Assembly (NCBI GenBank): GCA_013365325.1
Contig: JABVXV010000074.1
Location: 62,001-126,000, forward strand
Reading direction: 5' to 3'
Length of the DNA stretch: 64,000 nt
Origin: Dipetalonema caudispina
Taxonomy: Eukaryota > Nematoda > Chromadorea > Rhabditida > Onchocercidae
A program made the position numbers and the translations under genes. Shown piece by piece: positions 52,659-64,000 of the stretch; positions within the stretch are counted from its first letter, which is position 1; each line of letters starts with the position of its first letter. The notes under the pieces were generated by a model, which saw only the letters and a list, made by a program, of their open reading frames with translations, did no database searches and was not told where the DNA came from.

Positions 52659-55456
52659 TTAAGTGCCATTCATCATGTCAGGGGGATTTTCTTCCATTGA
52701 CTCTTTTTCAAGTAACACTTCTGATGCTGTCGATAATTTTTTTAGCACCTCGGCCTTAAATAAATAATCATTAGCCATGACTGCCATAAAGCGTTGTAAA
52801 ACTAATAATTGCCAATGTTTAGAAAAGTGATTTGAAAATATGAAAAAACTTGAAATACATCTATTACTGTCAATCTATCCTTATAGCCACCTACTTACCT
52901 GCTCATTTTCATTACAAATATTTAAAACTTGTCTCAATCTCTCGGTCATGCATTTCTTTTTTTGAAGGTAACCTCGTAATCAAAACAAAAATCACCTTTC
53001 CAAGCCCAGTGCCAAATGCATTTGCTGCTTCTTTCTTTCCTCTTCGTTTTGCACTTCTTATTTCTCGAGCAGTAGCCTTTTGCAGATTGCATACTTTCTC
53101 CTGAAAGGTAAAAAATTTTCAACACACACTTGGTGAAACTTCGTGTATAAAATTAAACCAGAAATTTTAGCCAAGCGAATTTCTAAAACAGTCCAAGAGA
53201 TGAATCTTACAGGAATAAGCTGATTTTTAGTTGATTAATTTAATAAACTAGCTCTAATGAGCTAGTTCAGCTTATCAAGAAGAGATTTTTCTTCGTGTTA
53301 GTGGAACTATCGATAAAAAAAAAAAATAAAAATCAAAATCGAACCTTAAGTACAGGCAAGACATCTGGATCTGTCTTGAACAGAGTCATGAAGACACCAC
53401 CTGGAGTACGTCGACGTGTACCATCTGCAATCATCATACCACCAGATGCTTCTATTCCGCGTGTTGCTTCAAACAATTCCAAGGCTTTCTCTTCTCCTAT
53501 TTCGAGTATTACACTGTAATAATTTCTGATAAAGGATCAACTTTTACTGAAAAAAAAAAGGCAAACAAAGGATTTAATGTATGTGAATATCAAATAATCT
53601 ATGAAAATTATTAAAAAATGAATCTCACATAGTTAATCACAACTCAGTTAAAGACATGAATAGGTAAACCAATCTCTTAAAACATCATAGCTATCCCATA
53701 ATTTGAAGGTGCTTGAAGTGTTTGCCAAGAATGAAAAAAAAAGAGTTGCTTATTACAGAATTCCAGTAGTGTCTCATTACCCTCGTTTTGCTTTCTCAAC
53801 TTCCCAAACAACTAGAACAAGTGCATTCCAGATTAAAATTTAAATATATTCTCTCATGCAAAATTCTCAGGGCACTAGCCTCCGCAAAAAATTTTCATTT
53901 CGTTCGCCTAATGCCGCAATAATACGCTCAGCCAATTCGCCGATACTAATATTTTCTGGGAATTCTGCTGCCAACAACGTCTCTAACGAATACTCATCAC
54001 TCGCCAGCGAACTCGAATTCCGGTCACCTCTTCGACGTTTCAAAGAGTTATTTATGTTCCCGAAATTCTTGGCAATCCGATTACCACTCTCTGAAATTAA
54101 GTCAAAAACATCTATAACTTCTTAAAGCGCATTTAATAATATTCTGCATCTTAACTTTTTATAGTTTCTATACCAAGCAAAAAAAGCCCTCCCTACACAA
54201 TATATTGAGGCTTATCACCTGAAACTATATCATTCTTTAACAAACAGTAGTTGGCACTGTTGAGAAACTTCAATTATAATACAAAACAAACTCTTATTTG
54301 GATCATAGTTATTCTGTCTCCATTTTCCACTATTTCGTGAGGTACTTCGTGAGGTGGAAGCAGAATGTTTCCATGATTCCTTGGTGTTTCTTTTCTGACC
54401 AATGAAATTTATTGGCCCTTGCCTGCTGCGACTTCTCGACCCATCACCATATCTACGCGGACATCTTTCGTACTGAAAGCACTATAAGTTTACTTACATA
54501 CCTAATTACATTTACTGGCAATACCATCTACGTTTCAGGCATATAATGTCGTATCTGAAAATATAGAATGCTGACAACGAAAAAAAGTTTATAGACAATT
54601 AAAAAATATCCGCACCTTGCCAGGAAACTTTTTGACCTTTTCTTCATCGGCGATAAAATCAAATGGTCCACTCTCTGCAGGTGGCAAAATTTCGTGATTC
54701 TACAACAGAGATTTTTGATGACTCTACAAATGAAATATCATAAACAAATTCTTGGAATATTTACGGTCTCTAAGCAGAAAGCAGAATTGAATGTCCCATC
54801 CTTTCTCATCCCAAATCTTATGTGATGTGAAGTTCAGATAAATTTTCGAATACTTCTCTTAGCCTCCCCTCCTCCCTCTCTCCCCCACATTTTACTTCAA
54901 ATACTTTTTATAGCTCTTGCAAGAATCAATGCGCCCAATTTCAGACCAGCAAGTCTTTATCTACTCTCGTTATGTTCTGCACATTTCGCGATAAAACTCT
55001 TTCTCTACCTATGTAATGCAGTTTGAAGTTGATGAAGAAACTCAGAAACTACAAAAGGAGCGCCATTACCATCTGATGCTTCACTTTTTGATCATTATTG
55101 GTGCATCGTCCATCAGGAAGAATGTAACTTTCAACACCACGTTCCACCATGTCATTTTCGCCTCGATAGACTCCAACTTTATCCGAAAATGTTTCCGAGA
55201 GACTTTGTTCAGCTAACAAATCAGTCCACATCTGTGCGGCTTTGCTGAAAACAGATGTAAAACCCAGTTTTCCCCAAAAAAAAAAACCCCTTTTAAACCC
55301 TTTTAGAGAGACCACTCTGAATTCGAATAAATTCTACCTTCCAGCTTTACAGTCTTTCATCGTGTCATCGGCAATGTCCAGTTTCTGTTCCTTGCGCAAG
55401 GAGGGGCCTTCATCATCACTCGACGATTCATCATAACTTTTATTCACACGATACAT
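52659..55456 (-). CDS. PHAX: Phosphorylated adaptor for RNA export (PHAX)
   Basis: Eight exons in transcript order: 55456-55338, 55244-55085, 54699-54616, 54472-54292, 54090-53880, 53513-53345, 53100-52996 and 52754-52659, giving 374 residues (human about 394). The N-terminus is acidic (SYDESSSDDEG) and followed by KAAQMWTDLLAEQ. The middle is Arg/Ser-rich. The RNA-binding domain spans about residues 205-305: ISIGELAERIIAALGE, VILEIGEEKALELFEATR and ADGTRRRTPGGVFMTLFK, the last being the family hallmark. It continues into a basic helix (REIRSAKRRGKKEAANAFG). PHAX bridges capped U-snRNA and cap-binding complex to the CRM1 exporter. The intron after 53880 keeps frame only with a GC donor (GAG|GCTAGT). 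The ATG sits 3 bases after a TTTCAG acceptor. Confidence 0.92.
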
Positions 55457-56432
55457 ATTCTGAAATAAATTACGTTGAACTCTAATGGCAAAGCAACGTT
55501 AACAAATGACAAAAACTACAACTCTAAATTAAAAGAAAAAAAATAAATATAAGCGCTCGTTCCAATACCAAACAAAAATAATCCACATTGAAAGATAGCA
55601 GCAACATTAATGAAACGAATTTCATTAAAAACTACCATCATTAATATACAACACAGCACAATGATCAATTCACCGTATTTTAATTTAACTTATCTATACG
55701 AGCTTCACTTCCCGCGATAGCTTTCTGAGCATTAAGCTTATCGCTTCGAGTGCAGAAACAAAAAAAAAAAAGGAAAAAACTGCGACTGCCTGAAATATGA
55801 CTTTTGCCTCAAAAGCCGTGCTTGCATCAAATAATTATAAATACTGTAAATGGATTTAGATAATCTGTAACAATAAAAGGAAAAGTAATGATTTACATTA
55901 TATTAGTAATTATTTTAAAAGCGTAAATGACCTCCAGTTTTTGAAATTTTTTATACATAGCACCGCAGAAATACAACACCGTGAAAATTTCTCAAAGGAT
56001 GAAATTGATGAAATAAATAAAATTGACATTTAGGAACAAGTTATTCCTCAGATAAATATTATTCTTACGAGATAACGAGAGAAAACTAAATAAATGATAA
56101 AATACATAACATGAAAAAAGTTTCTCATGCAACAAAAAACCTGCACGCAAATCTCTACACAAAAGTCGGCAACGTTTGTAAGAATGGGACTTGAACAAAA
56201 GTCACGCACAAAACAAGTAGTTTGACTTTCTCGGAAATCCCGATAAACAAGAGTTAATACGAACTGCTGAATGCAATCTACAATATAAAAAAGCTGAAGA
56301 GTAAAAAATTATTATAGTTTGAAAATATGAATACAGAGGTACCAAAGTTCAATGTAATGTCACAAAAAAATTCATACTGCAAACGAAATACAGAACTGCA
56401 TTCAGTTTTAACATCGAATCATGAAATCCTTC
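55457..56432. other. Intergenic gap between IGBP1-like and PHAX genes
   Basis: This 976-base gap contains the 3' flank of the IGBP1-like gene and the acceptor used at the start of PHAX. No gene is seen. Confidence 0.55.
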
Positions 56433-58886
56433 TTAGCCTTTATTATGCATATTTCCCCAACCACGACGATGATCTGAAAAAAAATCTTTGATAAAATTAT
56501 ACGAATTCAACTTCTTTCATGTTATTTCATTGCTGGATGCTCGATAGCTACCTGCATTTGTGTCTAGAAGGTAAAATGAGATGCAGTGAAATATGACATG
56601 CGATCTAACATCACATCATCTGATAGAATGTCAAGAGTTCACCACATTTAGTAAAATGTAATACCACTTACGATCTTTATATTCATCCCATCTTTGAAGA
56701 CGAGCCCGTTCCTGCTCCTCCCTTGTTTCTTCGTCAATGGCATTTGAGTCGGAGTTGTTTTCAGATGAGTCTGGATTTATAGCACCGAATCTGAAAAACT
56801 TCGTTTTCTAAGGTGAATTTTAGAAACTCTGTAGATGTAAAAATGTTTAAAAATAGATTTGAAATTTAATATTACAGCAGCAATTTCCTTGATTTGCAAT
56901 ACCTTAAAAAATTGATACCAGAATGGACGTAATAAGATGTCATTACCTTCCACTTTTTATCATGTCATCATACCATTCGTTTACGGTCATTGTAGGTATA
57001 CTTGGATATCCCAGACCAAAAACTTCCTTTTGCACTTTATCTCGAGCAATTATGTATGGAGTTGGTGCAAACCGACTCACTATAAATCCATCACGAATAA
57101 AGCAATTATTTAATGGACACAATTTTCACTTAAAATGCCTCCACTTTTTCACTGCTTGTTTTCCTATACAATATCATCATTCACAGAAAAGACTCATGTC
57201 ACTTAGTATTTTGAGATATAATACAATAAAATGGAAAAAGAGGCTCAAATCACATCATTATCTGAAGTGGCAAACATGACATACGTTATTTAACGCTTAA
57301 CAGTTAGTTTTCTCCTCATACTTTGATTCTTACATTTACTTAAGCCCAAAAGCGAAAATAGAACAAGAAAAATATACTTGGTTGTTTCGGTAAAGCTTCA
57401 GTTTGTCCCTTTTGGATTTTTAACATGTGCTCTACCATTGGTCTTTCTTGATCAATTTGTCCCATCTCATCAATACTTTTCATTGCAGCAAGATGCAAAC
57501 GATTTATAATCAATTCGCGCTAAAAAAATGTCAGTGTAAAAACTGAAAAATTAATGGTAAATTTCTAAACATGATACTGAGACTAGTCCTTCACTTCAAC
57601 ATATGTAACTTATTATTTCCAAAAATGCTATTCAAGCTTTCTCTGATTCCATCTCCTGCACTGATCAATTATCTAATTTAGTAGACAATAATTTAGTTAG
57701 TGTTGACATACTACTTCTCCACTTAATATTTTTTCATATGCCAATAAGTTACAATCCTGAACTAGTATATGAAACAAATCCATAATTATTAAAATTCTTC
57801 ACCACAGTAACCTCTCATATAAAACTATACTAACCCTTAACCCGTCGTCATCAGAATTTGAATACAATTCAGATTCCGAATTTTTCACTAATTCTTCCAA
57901 CTCCTTTTCCTGTTGGAATCGTCGCAATTTTAATTCTCTCCGTTTAGAGAGATCGATGTCATGCTTCGAATTTTCTATTCCTTTTTCTTCACCGTCTTCG
58001 CTTGTCTCCGACAAATCGAAGTCAATAATATTATATGATTTCAACCTTCTCAAAAAATCTCGAAAATATATCTGAAAAGGTTATATTATCTTAACAAATC
58101 GTATATTTCTTTAAATATAACTTGGTGACATGCGAAGTTCCCACTTTCCCAGTGACAGCGTAAGACTTTTAAATATTGAAAGGAGTGCGAGAAAAAAAAC
58201 CTTGAAGTATTTGCAAGAACATTAAAATATGAAATTCGAGATTTGGCACTTTTTCAACTAATAGTGGTTACATCTATTTTCTAGATACTGCTCAGAAATA
58301 TAGTTCGGAAATCTGCATACCCAGAAAGTCTCTTATTTTTCACGACTTAATTGTTGTTACAGATTTAGAGAAAATCCAAGCTAAACTTTACATTTCTGAC
58401 TTAAAAGAAAAAGCTAACCTTCGCACGGTCCAGAGACAAAAGACGTTCCTCCGGTTCAACGATAACATTTTGTGTTACCGTAGCCAAATAATACGGTAAA
58501 AATAAATAATTCAATGAACCAGTCGGCAACTCATCAACACTTTCGTTACTACTGAATAACGAACGAGCTGATACTTCCTTTGTCAAAAGTTTTAATTTTT
58601 CTTCACATTGCTTCAACTGATCCTGTAAAAGTTGTCGTTTTAATAAAAATTTCGCTAGGTACGACGACTAAATATTTTCATAGTTTTTTATATAACTGTA
58701 ATAAATTAATTAAGTTAAGAATAAATCAACCCTATTCTATCATTGATCTAAGGTTCAACTCAAAATGTGCAACTTCACCTGTAAATCCTTCGTGCTTTGC
58801 TTACCACTTTCCAATTGCTTGATGATATCTTCACAAAATTCAAATCCATGCCGCAGTGAAATATCGTTTCGTTCGATATCATTCAT
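56433..58886 (-). CDS. IGBP1: Immunoglobulin-binding protein 1 / alpha4 / Tap42 homologue
   Basis: Seven exons in transcript order: 58886-58779, 58622-58419, 58071-57835, 57519-57378, 57079-56947, 56790-56672 and 56473-56433, giving 327 residues, close to the usual 330-340. The N-terminal two thirds form the helical TAP42 domain: FEFCEDIIKQLE, YLFLPYYLATV, then DRAK, RRLKSYNII and KRRELKLRRFQQEKELEEL. A conserved block RFAPTPYIIARDKVQKEVFG leads into LGYPSIPTMTVNEWYDDM. The end EEQERARLQRWDEYKD and RRGWGN is the typical C-terminal signature. Members bind and protect the catalytic subunits of PP2A, PP4 and PP6 in the cytosol, downstream of TOR. It starts 391 bases from the divergent TMEM177-like gene. 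Confidence 0.95.
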
Positions 58887-59277
58887 GATAATTATGATTT
58901 TCTTCTTCTTTTTTTTTTTCTTTACCAATCAATTTTAAACCTTAACAATCAAAGAGAATTGCATATGAGATTTCGTAACTAAGATTATATCTTACACTCA
59001 CGCATACATTAATATTTCTATACGTTTACGTGATATACGTCATCGTATCAGAATTGAATTATAACCTAATCCAATACACTAATTATAATAATGCCCATTT
59101 ACAACTCCTAACCTCCTTCATTTTCATCCATTGGTCTATTTACGGTTTATCACGATGATAGCTTATAGTACATGTTTGGTTTGAAATGTAAAAATGCGAA
59201 GTAAAAGATAAAATTGTGAAGAGATTTAGCTTATTTCATTATCAATATAATTAATATCTTTGTTAATTTCAGATTAA
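58887..59277. promoter_or_regulatory. Divergent intergenic promoter region
   Basis: This 391-base gap lies between the IGBP1-like start (minus) and the first TMEM177-like start (plus), so it should hold both promoters. No TATA or other clear motif can be assigned. A TTTCAG acceptor ends 5 bases before the plus-strand ATG. The assignment rests on position only. Confidence 0.4.
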
Positions 59278-61794
59278 ATGATTCCAAAATGGGAGAAATG
59301 GGTATTACAAACAGCTGGTTTTATTGGTATAAGTGCATATCCGAGTACTATGTTTGCATTCCATAATGGCATGTAAGTATTAAATTAATAAGTAATAGAA
59401 TCATAAAATAGTGATAATTTTAACACGCTAAGCATGTTTAGAACTATTACTAATGATTTTTGCTATCCGTTATTTTAATGTGTAATTTAATTTTATATTT
59501 GGAAGAATTTAAAACTAAAACTTTACTATTGTTTTATCCTAGGTTGACATTATTTATTTGCTTTGGAATATGTATTATGAGACTATTTTGTACTTTTGGA
59601 AAGGTTATTTATAGAAGATAAGCCTAAGTTTTGGTTTGAAATAGGTCGGAATATTCATCCTCAAAAAAGTTTTACTTTTCCAATTTTTTAAGCTATTTTC
59701 TACTGTAGGAAAAGGTTTTGTAGACGAAACATACCAAGAAACTCATGCCTAATAGTACTTTTGGTTATGTTTACTTTTTTCTGTTACTTCCGACTGATAA
59801 ATTTTAATTAAGGATTGATTTTGGGAAGAGAAATATCGCTTATGATGTTCCTGACGAAATTGTGGATATGGTAGAAAGTGAACTGGACAAATTGAAGAAT
59901 TTACTGATGAAAGTTAATGTAAGCAATGCTCATCCTTCCATTTTATTTAGCTTATACATATATGCGAGCCGTGGCAATTTCAATTTGTCCAGATGTCATC
60001 AAATTAGTTGTCAGTTATTGATTCGTCTACATATATCGAATTTAATCAGATGAAATTTGAATAAGGTAAAAGCAATACCTAACATAACTGAATTATTAAG
60101 TCATTAACTTTACCCAGCTCAAAGACAAAAAAGTCGGTAAAACCAAGTAGAAATATTCAATAGGAGTAATTTAATTTCAGAGGAACTGAATTAAGTTAAA
60201 AAAGTCAAATTTATTCTTGGAAATAAACTTGCATATGTGTTGATTATGTGTTTAGTTATTTCTGAAGTAATCTGCTTAGTTTTTGCTTAGGCCAACGTTG
60301 CCGTAACCGATTCACTGAATCCAGAGTGGCGTGGAGGTTTTTATTTTAGAAATGGCTTTGAGCTACTGCTACCTTTGCGTGCTGTAGCAAAAAATTTGTC
60401 TGAAATGCCAAAAATGACACGAATGGTTAGTATCAAAACGAATCGTTCCTTTTCAAGGTTTGTGCTTATCTATAAGATTTTTGCTGTCGATGTAGAGATG
60501 GATAATTGCTTGTTTTTTTTTTTATCTTTAAAACTATCTTTTTTCATGACATGAAGGAAATTTTTCACATTATTTAGAGTGTCTTTTAAGATTTGTATAG
60601 TATAGGACAAGGATCAGCAGAGTGGAAAATTTTCCATTCAGTATATTTGAGGGATAATTTTGCAACAGTTGCTGATTTATTTATTTCATAATGACTAAGT
60701 GAACCACTTTTCCTCTATCAAACCTGAAAATTTCAAAATTTCTTCCTCCCGAGATTGTAACTGCTTTAATTTACAGCAACAAAAAATTTTTGGACACTAC
60801 AACGGATATTGGGAAGCATATATTTGACGACTATTTTCTTTCAGACGCAGCTCGGCGCTTTCTTATCCGACGTGAATTACTTAGAGCTAATAGGTATTAA
60901 ACCATTCAGTATCATTAAGCATTCATATTCTCTTCTTGGTAATAATTTGTGCTTCTAAATTAGGATGTTAATTTTCTTCCAATTCATCATGTCAGGTTTC
61001 AAGATTATGTTTTTAATAATCTCTAAAACTTCATTTCGAATCATGCGAGCAAGATTTAGCCTAAACACAAGATAATTAAATCTAAGCTCATTGGTTATAT
61101 TTTCAGCCGCCGATTTGTTTTGGTACCTGTTTGCATGTGGATTTTGATGTCAAGTGTTGTATGTTTATCTTTCATGTCTTTAATGCGTTTTGGTCGCATT
61201 GTTTCATATGGTTCTTTAGCAGTGTTGGTGCCGCTGGCAATTTTTTCTTTTCGCAATGCTATGAAAAGTTTCCTCGCATACGGTGAAATGATTCTAGATC
61301 ATGATGCTTGTGCTGAGTAATTTTTCCTTTTGTTCCTTTTTACAAAAATTGCAAACAATGTAGCGATGCACCTTAGAATGCGTCACTGTGCTTGCAACAG
61401 CGAGAAAGTAGTTCAGCGAAGAAGTCACTTTTGAAAAAACTGATACAGTTAGAAATCAAATCAACCGCTACCTGTTGCTTTCCAGACGTTTTTTAAATTA
61501 GATACAAATTAAGTTCTAATGCTCAAAGTTTTTGATTTTAATCGTTGAAGACTTTATTCCAATTGCAGTTCTCCGGAATATGTGGAAGGAGCACGCCAGT
61601 ATCTGAAGTCTTCAACTGCAACAAATTTAAGGATGCGCAATGCTCTAGGTGACGTGAAGTCGGAGTTTATTGCAGCGAACGGTGATAGTATCAGTGATTC
61701 ATGGCCTTATTCGAAGCGATTGAAAGCTATTGAAAAATTAGCTGCAGAACAGTCTCAGAAAGAAAACTCTATCACCAATAATTCGCATGAGTAA
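59278..61794 (+). CDS. TMEM177-like mitochondrial membrane protein, copy 1
   Basis: Six exons: 59278-59372, 59813-59918, 60291-60425, 60754-60893, 61107-61316 and 61569-61794, giving 303 residues (human TMEM177 is 311). The start of the fourth exon is the weak point: the obvious acceptor at 60771-60774 breaks the frame, so I used an AG at 60752-60753. The protein has a hydrophobic N-terminus (WVLQTAGFIGISAYPS), a middle soluble part with FLSDAARRFLIRREL, two strong membrane segments (VLVPVCMWILMSSVVCL and YGSLAVLVPLAIFSF) and a polar tail with EYVEGARQYLKSS, which matches the TMEM177 C-terminal region. TMEM177 acts in the inner mitochondrial membrane with COX20 in cytochrome oxidase subunit 2 maturation. 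The ATG follows a TTTCAG acceptor by 5 bases. Confidence 0.75.
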
Positions 61795-62498
61795 ATTTAA
61801 TGCACGACCAGTTTTTTCTCCTTCATTCGCTCATGGAAGGTTAGCAAAATTAATAATATCCTGAAGATATTAGATATGTAGAGACTGCTGTATAATTTCA
61901 TCTTCTTAGAAATTGTTGGATCTAATGGATTAGTGTTTATTAAACCTTTTAGGCCGTATTTTTTACTTTCCAGAAAGTCTTCAGTCTCATGTTACTTAAG
62001 TTGTACTGTTTCAAATATTCTTCATGTTCTTTATGACGGTAACGTTTCAATATCTCACCAGCATAATACGTATTCTTTTTTCATTTAACTCCCTCCTTCG
62101 TTAATATCATCTATATGAATAAACACTTTATCATATATCTGCTGTTCAGTTATTAATTTTGTTGTATTTAAAGGTTTTCAGTGTTGATCATATTATTGTT
62201 GTTAGTTGTTACTCATGACAGTCGTCAGTTCTGCGGGTTCTATGATCATTATTCAAGTACAAAATAAAGAGAAAGATGTGCTAATAAAATCTGAATGATT
62301 AATAAGTATTCATGCTATTTATCAGTTCATGAATTATTTTTTCTATGAAATTATACACATTCATAATGGCATTTAATTATTTGTTTTTCCAGCTACTTCC
62401 ATATCATTATGCCTAATATTTGGATTTTCAGAACAGTAAATTAGTATCAATAAAATTTTTGATGTATGTGAGTTCAGTTACAGTTTGTGTTTCGATCG
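61795..62498. other. Gap between the two TMEM177-like genes
   Basis: This 704-base spacer has no gene. A TTACAG acceptor ends 15 bases before the second ATG, suitable for trans-splicing. Confidence 0.5.
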
Positions 62499-64000
62499 AT
62501 GACTACAAAGTTTCCATGGAAAATAAATAGGCTATGGGCACGACGTATACGTGTTGGTATAATCGCATCAACGGTAGTGTCGGTCCCGTCTATATATTTA
62601 TTAGCTAATGGACCATTTTTGAAGGAGTACTTCGAGAGACGATACGATGTCTCCGATGTCCTACCCAGTCATTTGAAGCAAATTATTGATTCAGTAAGTG
62701 ATTCAAAGATTTGAAATGAATCAGTTAAGCTGAGTTTTTTTTTTGCAAATTCGGTTTCAAATTTGAATAATTTTCATATGATTGTTGAAATTTTATTGCA
62801 TTGATTATTCCAGCATCCATCCTTCGCCATCATCTTTTAATTTCATGTGATTTCTCCAGTAAAATTTTCCCTGGTGACTTTAGATCGCTTAAATTCCATT
62901 ATAATCGATTATATATTACTGTCAATATTAGTCACATCGATTAACTGCTTGAGATTTCTTCGGCTTTAGTTTCATACAACCTTTCGAATTGTAGAATATC
63001 ACTTTTTAATCTCGCTATACATTTAGGTTTCTTGAATTGCATCATGTAGATGTTTTGCTCTTATATTTAATGAAAAACATTCATTGTATTGATCGATATT
63101 ACAGTGAGGGATTAAATATTGCAGGAATATGAAAACTTCTTAATGTCGGGTAGCCGAGTACAAAAAGGAAAACGAGTTACTTTTTATTGTTCAAACTCGG
63201 AGAGTAAGTCATGATCTAATATTAATTTATGAAACTCAGTCAATTTTCAGTGATTTCCTTCTGCTTTGAGTAATAAGCTGCATTTTAAGCATCTAATTTC
63301 TTTTTTTTAAGTGATATTTTCTCATGATTCAATTTTCATGCTCCCAACTTTACCCTCAAACCTTCTAATTTTACTTTTCCAAGTTCGAATGAAGTTAGGG
63401 TTGAAAATGTTGTACATAATCCAATGGGTAATCAGTTATTACTGTGATTGAATTGAAATTAGCGAATGTTTTCAGTGTATTTGGATTCAGTAACACATGG
63501 AGCCCTGAACAGCCCCTGGGGTGCCCGTACAGCTCTACCATTTTATACACAATTTCAAACATTCAACGAAGCTTATGATTACTGCAAAAAGAAATTGGAA
63601 CCGATGTTGTTCATGGGTGAACAAGCATGCGTCATTTGGGAATCAAGCGTTGGTCGGCAGATAATTGAAACGTTCGTTCTCAGCGAAGATGTTAGTGTAT
63701 TTTGTTTGTAATTAGCAATCTTCGTTGTTACCCTTTTAAAACAGTTAAAGTTTGAGGATTGGCAATTTTTGTTTAGTAGATCTATCATAATAATTTTTGA
63801 TAGCAGTTTTGAGGGTTGATATTAATTTTTGGTTGCTCGTTATTTTACCGATACTTTATACTCTTTTAGGCTTTAAGATTCCTGATACAGCGCGATTTAA
63901 CAGCTCATGAAGCAATAAAAAGAACGGCGTTATTTACATTTTACTGGTTTTGTTATACGAGTATTGCCTTTATGCTGGCTCAAATCATAGTGCATTATTA
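62499..64000 (+). CDS. TMEM177-like mitochondrial membrane protein, copy 2 (cut by window end)
   Basis: Four exons are visible: 62499-62693, 63125-63203, 63476-63690 and 63870 to the window edge, with phases that match. The N-terminus is basic (KFPWKINRLWARRIR), suits mitochondrial import, and is followed by a membrane segment (VGIIASTVVSVPSIYLLA). The middle part has RVTFYCSNS, LNSPWGARTALPF and the motif FVLSEDALRFLIQRDLTAHEA, close to the same region in copy 1 and in TMEM177. A second membrane segment (FYWFCYTSIAFMLAQIIV) begins before the end. This copy looks nearer to the family consensus than copy 1. The C-terminal part lies outside the window. Confidence 0.8.

Noticed and set aside
1..64000. 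Endosymbiont (Wolbachia) DNA insertions or bacterial genes
   Set aside because: No long intron-free bacterial-type reading frames or rRNA-like sequence were seen.

Overview
The window looks like nuclear DNA of a nematode, most likely a filarial worm. It is very AT-rich and full of poly-A/poly-T tracts. Every gene is split into short exons with GT..AG introns whose acceptors are mostly TTTCAG. Several first exons begin 0-15 bases after such an acceptor, as expected for spliced-leader trans-splicing. The protein families (GLY-5-like GalNAc-transferase, dynamitin, a ZMP-like metalloprotease, a CPG4-like secreted protein) fit this assignment. I see no bacterial genes, operons of bacterial type, CRISPR or intact transposon. 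I built the gene models by hand from splice sites and reading phase; in every complete model the summed exons are a multiple of three.

Layout: 1844-3446 (+) secreted cysteine-rich protein; 5223-7736 (+) PI-PLC X-domain protein with two altered active-site positions; 8020-11012 (-) mitochondrial S-adenosylmethionine carrier; 13202-19707 (-) polypeptide GalNAc-transferase with two alternative lectin exons; 21617-24586 (+) dynactin p50/dynamitin; 31221-42168 (+) matrix-metalloprotease-like gene with a 4.6 kb first intron; 48239-51699 (-) unknown acidic protein whose C-terminus resembles an acyl-CoA-binding fold; 52659-55456 (-) PHAX snRNA export adaptor; 56433-58886 (-) IGBP1/alpha4 phosphatase regulator; 59278-61794 (+) and 62499-64000 (+, cut by the window end) two TMEM177-like membrane proteins in tandem.

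The genes do not form one pathway. IGBP1, PHAX and the unknown gene lie head to tail with gaps of about 1 kb, and IGBP1 shares a 391-base divergent promoter region with the first TMEM177-like gene. The SAM carrier and the TMEM177-like proteins are mitochondrial by family. The GalNAc-transferase (Golgi), the metalloprotease and the CPG4-like protein belong to the secretory/extracellular side.

The gene-poor stretches 24.6-31.2, 31.5-36.1 and 42.2-48.2 kb hold homopolymer tracts, microsatellites, small tandem duplications and a decayed initiator-tRNA-Met copy. The points most worth following up are the alternative lectin exon pair, the PI-PLC with replaced catalytic residues, the metalloprotease with a furin site but no visible cysteine switch, the tandem TMEM177 pair, an unassigned minus-strand coding exon at 21300-21410, and two introns that appear to need GC donors.
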